NCBI RefSeq assembly: GCF_014692495.1
Contig: NZ_JACOIJ010000028.1
Location: forward strand, 1 to 40,757
Reading direction: 5' to 3'
Length of the DNA stretch: 40,757 nucleotides
Source: Sphingobacterium litopenaei
GTDB lineage: Bacteria; Bacteroidota; Bacteroidia; Sphingobacteriales; Sphingobacteriaceae
Made by a program: the position numbers and the translations under genes. Under the pieces are notes generated by a model that was not told where the DNA came from, did no database searches, and was given only the letters and a program-made list of their open reading frames with translations. Position 1 is the first letter of the stretch, and every line of letters starts with the position of its first letter. Positions 25,338 through 32,363 of this stretch are shown piece by piece.

Positions 25338-26357
25338 TTAAAATCCTACGGATTTTAAATTAACTCCTGAACGTTCATCCAGACCAAACATTAAGTTCAT
25401 GTTTTGAACAGCTTGACCGGAGGCTCCTTTTAATAAGTTGTCCGTAGCATTTAGTATCAACAACTTATTACCATGTTTTTCTAAATGGATAATAGATTTG
25501 TTCGTATTCACAACTTGTTTCAAATCAATATTTGCTTTAGAAACTGATGTAAAAGGATGCGAAGCATAGTATGAATTATACAAATCATAAGCTTCATCTT
25601 CTGTCAAATCCGAATCTACGTAAATTGCAGAGAAAATACCACGCGTGAAATCTCCACGTTGTGGCACGAAGTTGATTTTCTCCGCAGCTCTATCTAATAA
25701 TGATTTATCCGATTCTGGTAGAAACCCATTTTGCAATTGATCCAAAGACTCTGATATTTCTTGCAAATGTTGGTGTTCGAAAGATTTGTATGCTGACAAG
25801 TTGTTGTTACGCCATGAGAAATGAGACGTTGCTGTTGGTTTTTGACCAGCACCTGTCGAACCTGTCGTTGCATTGATATGAATTTGCGAAGGCAAAAGAC
25901 CTTTCGACGCCAAAGGCAATAATGCCAATTGAATATTCGTAGCAAAACAGCCAGGGTTCGCAATATATTGTGCAGATTTAATCGCTTCACGATTTAATTC
26001 GGGCAAACCATAAACAAAGTTTTTGCCTTGATAACTGGTATTTGCACGCAATCTATAATCTTGCGATAAATCAATGATTTTCACCGAAGGGTCAACAGGA
26101 TTTGCATCCAAAAACTTACGTGCATCACCATGTCCCACACACAAAAACAACACATCAATGTTTGAATGAAAATCCGAAGAGAATTCCAATTCTGTATCAC
26201 CGAATAAATCGTTATGTACATCATATAATTTATTGCCAGCATTGGATGCAGAATTTGCAAATACAATTTCTACTTCAGGGTGAAATATTAAAATCCGTAA
26301 TAATTCTCCACCTGTATATCCTGCTGAACCGATTATTCCTACTCTTATTTTGCTCAT
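25338..26357 (-). CDS. argC: N-acetyl(or N-succinyl)-gamma-glutamyl-phosphate reductase
   Basis: 339-aa ArgC, the NADPH-dependent reductase of the third step of arginine (ornithine) synthesis. The N-terminal Rossmann motif GSAGYTGGELLRIL and the catalytic Cys C137 in ANPGCFATNIQLALLPL are intact; a His-rich segment (YKSFEHQHLQEI) follows as in the family. In Bacteroidota the acyl group may be succinyl instead of acetyl; the sequence does not tell. It is the last gene of the minus-strand operon, 15 bp after the GNAT gene. A 9-bp inverted repeat TTAAAATCC-TAC-GGATTTTAA (25338-25358) covers its stop codon. Confidence 0.95.
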   Translation of the reverse strand: MSKIRVGIIGSAGYTGGELLRILIFHPEVEIVFANSASNAGNKLYDVHNDLFGDTELEFSSDFHSNIDVLFLCVGHGDARKFLDANPVDPSVKIIDLSQDYRLRANTSYQGKNFVYGLPELNREAIKSAQYIANPGCFATNIQLALLPLASKGLLPSQIHINATTGSTGAGQKPTATSHFSWRNNNLSAYKSFEHQHLQEISESLDQLQNGFLPESDKSLLDRAAEKINFVPQRGDFTRGIFSAIYVDSDLTEDEAYDLYNSYYASHPFTSVSKANIDLKQVVNTNKSIIHLEKHGNKLLILNATDNLLKGASGQAVQNMNLMFGLDERSGVNLKSVGF

Positions 26358-26372
26358 ATTGAAAGTTAAGGT

Positions 26373-26819
26373 TTATATAAACTTTTTATAAAGCAGGAAT
26401 TCTTCATCAGGTCCCTGCAATTCAAAGCTTAAATGTTGATAGAGCTTTTGTGCTACGAAATTATCAACTTGGGTTTCTAACTGTACAAAATTTGCATCCT
26501 TGGATTTTGCAAATTCAATAGCTTGATTAATCAACTGAGTGGCTATCCCAGTTTTTCTATATTCTTTCAGCACGAATAAATCATTCAAAATCCAGTTTCG
26601 CACCATTCGTGCTGAAGAATATTTAGGGTAGAGTTGTGTAAACCCTACCGGAATATTTTTATCATAATAGATATAAATAACAGACTCTTGATTTTTGATA
26701 CGTTCAGATAAAAATTTCTCAGCACCTTCTAGATCAGAATCTTTCTTATAAAAGATTCTATATTGATCAAATAGGTTCACTAAATCATTTAAATTATCTA
26801 ATGTACCAAGAACAATCAT
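26373..26819 (-). CDS. GNAT N-acetyltransferase inside the arginine operon
   Basis: 148-aa single-domain GNAT protein. The acetyl-CoA-binding motif is LFVLKEYRKTGIATQLI (R/Q-x-x-G-x-A type) and the C-terminal part has the usual KLYQHLSFELQG. Its ATG shares one base with the argG stop codon (TAATG on the minus strand), which indicates translational coupling with argG. Substrate unknown. The setting between argG and argC suggests either a metabolite-acetylating step tied to arginine or a passenger. The longer GNAT at the head of the operon is a better candidate for the glutamate acyltransferase. Confidence 0.88.
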   Translation of the reverse strand: MIVLGTLDNLNDLVNLFDQYRIFYKKDSDLEGAEKFLSERIKNQESVIYIYYDKNIPVGFTQLYPKYSSARMVRNWILNDLFVLKEYRKTGIATQLINQAIEFAKSKDANFVQLETQVDNFVAQKLYQHLSFELQGPDEEFLLYKKFI

Positions 26820-28006
26820 TAGCCTTTGCTATTTACTTTATGCCAAATGATAGTTTGGTTTCCGAATATTTTAGAGAACCCTTTTACATCCTCTCCTGTG
26901 TATCCCGCATTCATCTCACCGTAACTACCGAATTTATTATTCATCAAATCGTGTGCTGACTCAATGCCGTTAATCACAAAACGATAAGGGTGTAATTCAA
27001 CAATAACACGACCTGTTACTGTTTCTTGTGCTGAAGTCAAGAAAGCTTCGATATCACGCATAACGGGATCGTGCATTTGACCTTCGTGCATCCAGTTACC
27101 ATAGAAAGCAGCAATTTGATCTTTCCACGAAAGTTGCCATTTAGTCAATGTATGTTTTTCTAAAGTATGGTGTGCTTTCACAAGAATCATCGGACCAGCA
27201 GCTTCGAAACCTACACGACCTTTGATTCCGATAATAGTATCACCAACGTGAATATCACGACCAATGCCGTAAGGCTGTGCTAGATCTTGTAATTGTTGAA
27301 TAACTTTTACAGCTCCAATTTTCTCACCGTTTAATGCTACAGGCTCACCTTTCTCGAAATCGATAGTAATGGTTTGAGGCTCTGTAGAAGTCGCTGGAGT
27401 AGGCCATGCTGATTCTGGCAAGTATTGGTTTGAAGTTAATGTTTCAGCACCACCTACTGAAGTACCCCAAAGTCCTTTGTTGATAGAATATTTCGCTTTT
27501 TCAGCGCTGTAAGGAAAACCGTGTTTACCTAAGTATTCGATTTCAGCCTCGCGAGATAATTTCAAATCACGGATTGGCGTAATAATTTCTACACCTGGAA
27601 TCAAAGTGTTGAAAATCATATCAAAACGAACTTGATCGTTACCAGCACCTGTAGAACCATGTGCTACGGATTCTGCGCCGATTTTCTTTACATAATTTGC
27701 GATAGCTGTTGCTTGACACACACGTTCTGCTGATACTGACAATGGATAAGTTGCATTTTTCAATACATTACCAAAAATCAAATATTTAATAGTTTCGCGG
27801 TAGTAGTTTTCAGTTTCGTCAATTGTTGTATGCGATTTCACACCCAACTCGTAAGCACGAGCTTCGATATTTTTAAGTTCTTCATCCGAAAAACCACCTG
27901 TATTCACTACTACTGAGTGTACTTCTAAACCTAAATCTTTAGAAAGATAAATACAACAAAAAGATGTATCTAAACCACCACTAAATGCTAAAACTACTTT
28001 TTTCAT
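26819..28006 (-). CDS. argG: Argininosuccinate synthase
   Basis: 395-aa ArgG, which joins citrulline and aspartate with ATP to give argininosuccinate. The P-loop-like motif AFSGGLDTSFCCIYL is at residues 6-20, and the second signature GSTGAGNDQVRFD is present at about 117-129. Length is typical. It lies 56 bp after the upstream GNAT gene and overlaps the next GNAT gene by one base. Expression probably depends on the long leader at 28783-29064. Confidence 0.97.
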   Translation of the reverse strand: MKKVVLAFSGGLDTSFCCIYLSKDLGLEVHSVVVNTGGFSDEELKNIEARAYELGVKSHTTIDETENYYRETIKYLIFGNVLKNATYPLSVSAERVCQATAIANYVKKIGAESVAHGSTGAGNDQVRFDMIFNTLIPGVEIITPIRDLKLSREAEIEYLGKHGFPYSAEKAKYSINKGLWGTSVGGAETLTSNQYLPESAWPTPATSTEPQTITIDFEKGEPVALNGEKIGAVKVIQQLQDLAQPYGIGRDIHVGDTIIGIKGRVGFEAAGPMILVKAHHTLEKHTLTKWQLSWKDQIAAFYGNWMHEGQMHDPVMRDIEAFLTSAQETVTGRVIVELHPYRFVINGIESAHDLMNNKFGSYGEMNAGYTGEDVKGFSKIFGNQTIIWHKVNSKG

Positions 28007-28062
28007 TCTTTATATAAATATTTTACAGGAAGTATCCTTATTTCTAATGTATTACAAATGTA

Positions 28063-28782
28063 CTAATTATAATTTTTTGCTGTAGAAACCTTTTCAGGTA
28101 ATACCGCAGCGACAATTTTCTTGGTAGAACCCCACAATTTTGCTTCAATACGTTTCAATAGCGATTGTTTTTTGGATATTCTTTCCAAACGTTCCTTAGC
28201 TTCTGTTCTGCGACGTAATCTTTCTTCCAACTCTTTCGCTTTTTCTGCAGGATCCCAAAGCATAGCCGTACACATACAGTTTTTACGGTCCTTACTTACC
28301 AAAATATCGTAGTTGATACAGCTTTTGCAACCCGCCCAAAACTCTTCATCCTGTGTCAATTCAGAATAGGTAACAGGTTCATAGCCCAACTCTGAGTTGA
28401 TTTTCATGACAGCCAAACCTGTAGTTAATCCGAAAATTTTAGCTTTTGGATATTTTTCGTGTGAAAGTTCGAAAACACGCTTTTTAATAGCTTTAGCCAG
28501 ACCTACTTTACGGAATTCAGGACTAACGATAAGTCCCGAGTTCGCTACATAGTCACCATGTGACCATGTCTCGATATAGCAAAAGCCTGCCCAACGTCCA
28601 TCCTTATGTAACGCGATAACCGCTTTCCCCTCTTCCATCTTTTTGGCTACATATTCTGGTTTACGTCTCGCAATACCCGTTCCACGTGCTTTTGCGGACT
28701 CAAACATTTCGTTACAGATTGCCTCGGCATGAATCACGTGTTCAGCTGTAGCAGGAATAATTAAAAAATCTGAAATTGTCAT
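28063..28782 (-). CDS. GNAT acyltransferase heading the arginine operon (candidate N-acylglutamate synthase), with Cys cluster
   Basis: 239 aa. A GNAT domain spans about 1-165 with the CoA-loop motif SPEFRKVGLAKAIK. After it come C152-x2-C155 and C169-x-C171 (GCKSCINYDIL...KNCMCTAM), a pattern suited to a metal site. The C-terminus (about 178-239) is a charged helix with ELEERLRRRTEAKERLERI. No ArgA, ArgJ or argB-type gene is in the window, and this is the first gene of the operon, so it may catalyse the first step, acylation of glutamate. From memory, a Bacteroides homolog in the same position has been assigned N-succinylglutamate synthase activity; I could not check this. Confidence 0.85.
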   Translation of the reverse strand: MTISDFLIIPATAEHVIHAEAICNEMFESAKARGTGIARRKPEYVAKKMEEGKAVIALHKDGRWAGFCYIETWSHGDYVANSGLIVSPEFRKVGLAKAIKKRVFELSHEKYPKAKIFGLTTGLAVMKINSELGYEPVTYSELTQDEEFWAGCKSCINYDILVSKDRKNCMCTAMLWDPAEKAKELEERLRRRTEAKERLERISKKQSLLKRIEAKLWGSTKKIVAAVLPEKVSTAKNYN

Positions 28783-29064
28783 CTTAAGATGTCGACCTAA
28801 TAATTAACGCACTCTCGTGCAAATAATAAAATAACTAAGGATTGTAAAACTCGTAGAGCTACACGAATTTTGATGAAGCTAATGTGTCCTGCCTCCGAAA
28901 TCAAGCTCGAGGCAGAATAGGTCGTCGAAATCGCAGAATTGGACAATTCAACCTATTGAAAGAAGCCATAACCATCTGCACAAGCTTATTAAAAGCTTGT
29001 TTCTTAGTGGTAATATCTTCTCTTGTACAATACATTGAATAATATGTTTTATTTCTTAAATCTG
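28783..29064 (-). promoter_or_regulatory. Structured leader of the arginine operon (candidate attenuator); main content of the 512-bp gene-free stretch
   Basis: About 280 nt between the predicted transcription start and the first gene. It holds a 44-codon ORF and, in order: CAAGCTT-N5-AAGCTTG; stem AATAGGT (28957-28951) / ACCTATT (28922-28916) enclosing GAATTG/CAATTC; stem CTGCCTC (28915-28909) / GAGGCAG (28895-28889), which covers the ORF end; stem AAAATTCGT (28871-28863) / ACGAGTTTT (28854-28846), ending in Us; and GCAC-GAGA-GTGC (28820-28809). The rest of the gene-free stretch (29065-29294) holds the divergent promoters and a 26-bp palindrome. Confidence 0.6.
28901..29035 (-). CDS. Possible leader peptide, 44 codons, arginine-rich C-terminus
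   Basis: Small ORF from ATG 29035 to TGA 28901 on the minus strand, starting about 30 nt after the predicted transcription start. It has 6 Arg in 44 residues, four of them in the last ten: RFRRPILPRA. Four of the six codons are CGA. Inner starts at codons 21 and 23 would give a peptide of 22-24 residues, a more usual leader size. Its Arg codons overlap the 3' arm of one hairpin and the 5' arm of the next. There is no clear Shine-Dalgarno sequence, which is normal in this phylum. The ORF could be chance. Confidence 0.5.
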   Translation of the reverse strand: MYCTREDITTKKQAFNKLVQMVMASFNRLNCPILRFRRPILPRA

Positions 29065-29070
29065 ACAGCG

Positions 29071-29103
29071 CAAAAGTATTAAAATATTTTTTTCTTTATG
29101 CAA
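29071..29103 (-). promoter_or_regulatory. Promoter of the arginine operon
   Basis: On the minus strand TTG (29103-29101), a 22-bp spacer and TACTTTTG (29078-29071), an exact TAnnTTTG. Transcription would begin near 29064-29066, about 280 nt before the first gene. Confidence 0.65.
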
Positions 29104-29109
29104 TAGAAT

Positions 29110-29135
29110 TGTAGTTTTTTTTCAAAAAAACTACA
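29110..29135. promoter_or_regulatory. Perfect 26-bp palindrome upstream of the arginine promoter
   Basis: TGTAGTTTTTTT-TC-AAAAAAACTACA, 7 bp upstream of the arginine -33 element and between two divergent promoters. It does not match the known ARG box closely. It could be an operator; no gene ends here that would need a terminator. Confidence 0.45.
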
Positions 29136-29239
29136 GGTTAAATCTGTATTTAATCAATCTTTTAATAAGACATCTATAACGTTGAAATGTTTAAAAAAAC
29201 AATTTATTTCACATCCTTTCGTCAATAACACTTATCGAT

Positions 29240-29270
29240 TTTGTTTATCCTTTGAAATAATCTAATTTTG
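29240..29270 (+). promoter_or_regulatory. Promoter of the small membrane protein gene
   Basis: TTTG (29240-29243), a 19-bp spacer and TAATTTTG (29263-29270): both elements match the Bacteroidota consensus exactly, 25 bp before the ATG. Confidence 0.7.
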
Positions 29271-29294
29271 TACCCAATATTTAAATAAACAGTC

Positions 29295-29522
29295 ATGGTA
29301 GGTCCAAGCATTATTTTTTACGTTATTTTCGCTATTCCATATATTATTTTAATGTATTGGTTGGTAAAGCAAGACAAACGCAAGTATGTTTGGGGTATCA
29401 GCATAGTTACTGTAATAGCAATTTTGGCTATTTATGTTTCTCAAAAAGCCAGTAAAAACGCTATTGAAAACTACAAGCAACACCAAATTGACGCTAGAGA
29501 AGCAGAATCAGATTTAAAATAA
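29295..29522 (+). CDS. Small membrane protein of unknown function
   Basis: 75 aa. Two hydrophobic helices are seen (about 5-24, IIFYVIFAIPYIILMYWLV, and 33-48, GISIVTVIAILAIYVS), joined by a short basic loop KQDKRKY. The C-terminal tail is charged (NYKQHQIDAREAESDLK) and probably cytoplasmic. A consensus promoter sits 25 bp upstream, which strongly supports a real gene. No family recognised. It stands alone between the divergent arginine operon and the porin gene; the following 225 bp hold the porin regulatory elements. Confidence 0.8.
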   Translation: MVGPSIIFYVIFAIPYIILMYWLVKQDKRKYVWGISIVTVIAILAIYVSQKASKNAIENYKQHQIDAREAESDLK

Positions 29523-29589
29523 TACCATTCTTCTCATTCCACAGTTTTTTCTTCTTTCTGTAATCAATAGAACTATTTTTCTATAGATA

Positions 29590-29708
29590 GGTTAATTTAA
29601 TGTTAAGGATATATTAACATTAAATTAGATTATTCATTTTCCCATTTTTTTCCAGATTCGAAGTATATATTTGTGTTAAGTTAATGTTATATAAACATTT
29701 AACTAACC
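29590..29708 (+). promoter_or_regulatory. Four Pho-box-like direct-repeat elements before the OprP-like porin gene
   Basis: Each element is a pair of TTAACA-like hexamers with an 11-bp period: TTAACA-TTAAA-TTAACC (minus, 29606-29590), TTAACA-TTAAA-TTAGAT (plus, 29614-29630), ATAACA-TTAAC-TTAACA (minus, 29690-29674) and TAAACA-TTTAA-CTAACC (plus, 29692-29708). They form two head-to-head pairs. The last ends 13 bp before a -7-like TAGTTTG (29722-29728), as in PhoB/PhoP-activated promoters where the box replaces the -35 region. Factor identity is inferred. Confidence 0.55.
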
Positions 29709-29747
29709 ATAGATTGCAACATAGTTTGAACTAAAATAGAATAATTT

Positions 29748-30959
29748 ATGACCCGAATGATTTATAAAAAGACTGTAATAATTGCTGCTACCATAGCTGC
29801 GTGCTTTACAACGTTTGTTCAAGCGCAGGAAAGAGATGATCGAGCTACTATTCTAAATTTCAAAGGAATTCAATATACTTCAAAAGACTCTTTATTCTAT
29901 ACGAACTTTCGTTTTCGTATGCAAAATCGTGTCGGTTTTAATAATGTAATTGATGGGGAAGACAACGGTAAATTTGATGCGAGAATTCGTCGCCTACGTA
30001 TGCGTATGGATGGATATATTTATACTAAAAAGATTTCTTACTCCGTACAATTAGCTTTTAGCCGTGGAGACCAGGATATAGACGATTCTGGAATTCCCAA
30101 CATCGTGCGTGACGCTGTTATGTTCTATAATTTTTCGGATGATTTATATATTTCAGTAGGGCAAAATAAATTGCCAGGCAATAGACAGCGCGTCAATTCT
30201 TCGGGACAATTACAATTTGCCGACCGCTCTTTAGTGAACAGTAATTTTACCCTGGATCGAGATTTTGGTGTTTCATTAAATTTGAGCAAGAAAATTGGCA
30301 ATATGCCATTCAATGCGAAGGCTGCTATCTCCACTGGTGAAGGAAGACCTGCAAATGGTACAGATGACGGATTAGCCTACACTGGTCGAGTAGAATTTTT
30401 GCCTTTTGGTCAATTTGAAAACTCTGGAGATTATTCCGAAGGAGATTTGGAAAGAGAAGAAAAACCAAAATTGTCTATTGGGGGAGGTTACAGCTATAAT
30501 GATCGAACCATACGTGAAGGCGGTCAATTGGGCAAATATGTCTTGAATCCTTTTACATTGAAAACAAGTTTTGTAGATGCGATTTTCAAATATCGAGGAT
30601 TTGCCTATCAAGTGGAATATATGCGTCGCGATGTAGATAATCCTATCAATTATCTAGAAGAAGATCCTGCAGAAGAAACCTACGCCTATAAAGGTTGGGG
30701 TGTGAATCAACAAACTTCTTACTTATTGAATAAAGGTTACGAAATCGCTGCACGTTACACTTATTTAAAACCACATGAGCAGATTTCGCAATTTGAAAAC
30801 CAGACAGAAGTATTAGAAATTGGTTTAACAAAATACTTAAAAGCACACCGATTGAAATTCCAATTAAATGGAAATTATACCGTAAAAGATGGTATGTATT
30901 CTAATAGCCACAAGAAAAATGGTTGGGGTGGTACTTTCCAATTAGAGTTAGGTATTTAG
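29748..30959 (+). CDS. OprP/OprO-like outer-membrane porin
   Basis: 403 aa. The signal peptide ends at VQAQ (about residue 26). The mature protein is rich in alternating aromatic beta strands: FYTNFRFRMQNRVGF, ARIRRLRMRMDGYIYTKKISYSVQLAFSRG, YISVGQNKLPGNRQRVNSSGQLQFADRSLVN and DRDFGVSLN, which resemble the phosphate-selective porin O/P family. It ends in WGGTFQLELGI, a barrel terminus without the usual final Phe. It should allow anion, probably phosphate or polyphosphate, entry through the outer membrane. The upstream Pho-box-like array supports a phosphate role. A second ATG at residue 4 is a possible start. Confidence 0.88.
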   Translation: MTRMIYKKTVIIAATIAACFTTFVQAQERDDRATILNFKGIQYTSKDSLFYTNFRFRMQNRVGFNNVIDGEDNGKFDARIRRLRMRMDGYIYTKKISYSVQLAFSRGDQDIDDSGIPNIVRDAVMFYNFSDDLYISVGQNKLPGNRQRVNSSGQLQFADRSLVNSNFTLDRDFGVSLNLSKKIGNMPFNAKAAISTGEGRPANGTDDGLAYTGRVEFLPFGQFENSGDYSEGDLEREEKPKLSIGGGYSYNDRTIREGGQLGKYVLNPFTLKTSFVDAIFKYRGFAYQVEYMRRDVDNPINYLEEDPAEETYAYKGWGVNQQTSYLLNKGYEIAARYTYLKPHEQISQFENQTEVLEIGLTKYLKAHRLKFQLNGNYTVKDGMYSNSHKKNGWGGTFQLELGI

Positions 30960-30997
30960 ATTTTTTGTTCTCAAGTAGAAGAACATTATTTGAAAAG

Positions 30998-31066
30998 CGT
31001 CATTTCGACGTAAGGAGAAATCTGATATTAGATTTCTCTCTACACTTCGTTTTGTTCGAAATGACG
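30998..31066. repeat. Dispersed inverted-repeat element, copy 2
   Basis: Left arm 30998-31023 (CGTCATTTCGAC...GGAGAAATCT) and right arm 31030-31066 (AGATTTCTC...GTTCGAAATGACG), with 6 nt between. The right arm has about 11 extra bases (including CACTTCGTTTTG), a variant found in many Bacteroidota repeats of this kind. It lies between the porin stop codon and its terminator, so it is transcribed and can fold as a long hairpin. Confidence 0.8.
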
Positions 31067-31105
31067 GAAAGAAACTCAAATCGACGATATTTTAATAAAT
31101 ATATA

Positions 31106-31136
31106 AGCTCATTATCTCCAAGTAATGAGCTTTTTT
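31106..31136 (+). terminator. Terminator after the porin gene
   Basis: Stem AGCTCATTA / TAATGAGCT with an 8-nt loop, followed by T5. Confidence 0.88.
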
Positions 31137-31237
31137 GATTTTATGTAATTTTTTTTTGAGATACATTATGGAATCCTATCCAAAACCGCATCCATCCTAA
31201 AAGATTACTTATCTTTAAGGTTTCAAAAGGAAATTAC

Positions 31238-32347
31238 ATGAAATACTACATTATAGCTGGAGAGACATCGGGAGATTTACATGGTGCTAATTTGATCAAA
31301 GCATTGAAAGTGGAAGATCCGCAAGCGGAATTTAAAATCGTTGGCGGAAATAAAATGCAAGAAGCTGCTGATCAACAAGCTTTGATTCATACTTCACAAA
31401 TGGCTTTTATGGGATTTGTCGAAGTATTGAAAAACCTGAGTACAATCTCTAAAAATCTCAAAGCTGTAAAGGAAGATATTTTAGCTTACCAACCTGACAC
31501 AGTTATTTTAATTGACTTTCCAGGTTTCAACATGAAAATTGCTTCGTTCGCGAAGAAGCAAGGAATCAAAGTTTGCTATTATATTTCTCCAAAAATCTGG
31601 GCTTGGAATCAAGGGCGTGTGCACAAAATCAAAAAGGTGGTCGACCACATGTTCTGTATCCTTCCATTTGAAGTAGATTTCTATAAGCGTTTTGGTATGA
31701 AAGTGGATTACGTAGGTAATCCCCTACTTGATGCAATTTCTACTTATGAATTTAACCCAAATTTCCGTCAGGACAACAATCTAACCGATGCTCCAATTAT
31801 TGCGCTTTTACCAGGCAGTCGTAAAATGGAAATTGAGGAGATTTTACCTGAAATGGTAGATGTTAGTTTTTCATTTCCAAAACATCAATTGGTTATCGCT
31901 GGAGCACCAAATTTTGATCAGGCGTATTATCAGCAATTTATTGGCGATTTGGGAATTCCAGTAGTTTTTGATCAAACTTATGATTTATTAAAGAATGCAG
32001 AAGCTGCTGTTGTAACTAGTGGAACAGCGACATTGGAAACAGGGATACTACGTGTGCCCCAGGTAGTGGTGTACAAAGCAAATCCTATTTCAGTATGGCT
32101 TGCTCGAAAATTAATAAAAGTTAAATTCATCTCCTTAGTAAACCTTATCAACAATTATCTGTCAGTTATTGAACTGATACAGGAAGATTGTACAGCATCG
32201 GATATCAAAGATGAGATCGGAAAAATCATCGTTGAAACCGAGCATAGAGAAAGTATCTTAGAAAATTACGATGTATTAGCGGAGAAATTAGGCACGCCAG
32301 GAGCCTCAGCTCGTACCGCAAAACTCATCGTGGAGTATTTAAGTTAA
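31238..32347 (+). CDS. lpxB: Lipid-A-disaccharide synthase
   Basis: 369-aa LpxB, a peripheral inner-membrane GT19 glycosyltransferase that joins UDP-2,3-diacylglucosamine and lipid X to make the lipid A disaccharide. The start IIAGETSGDLHGANLIKAL is the family hallmark, followed by the FMGFVEVL segment, the PDTVILIDFPGFNMKIA block and CYYISPKIWAWNQGRVHKI. The nucleotide site includes LLPGSRKMEIEEILP and VVTSGTATLETGI. Length is typical. A secreted protein gene follows by 16 bp. Other lpx genes are not in this window. Confidence 0.97.
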   Translation: MKYYIIAGETSGDLHGANLIKALKVEDPQAEFKIVGGNKMQEAADQQALIHTSQMAFMGFVEVLKNLSTISKNLKAVKEDILAYQPDTVILIDFPGFNMKIASFAKKQGIKVCYYISPKIWAWNQGRVHKIKKVVDHMFCILPFEVDFYKRFGMKVDYVGNPLLDAISTYEFNPNFRQDNNLTDAPIIALLPGSRKMEIEEILPEMVDVSFSFPKHQLVIAGAPNFDQAYYQQFIGDLGIPVVFDQTYDLLKNAEAAVVTSGTATLETGILRVPQVVVYKANPISVWLARKLIKVKFISLVNLINNYLSVIELIQEDCTASDIKDEIGKIIVETEHRESILENYDVLAEKLGTPGASARTAKLIVEYLS

Positions 32348-32363
32348 ACTAAAAGGAGTTACT

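Noticed and set aside
24188..25363. Long plus-strand ORFs opposite the SulP gene
   Set aside because: They are antisense shadows of a clear membrane-protein gene; composition is Pro/Ile/Thr-rich as expected from such shadows.
30923..31138. ORF across the end of the porin gene
   Set aside because: It runs through the porin terminus and the inverted-repeat element and has no protein-like features.
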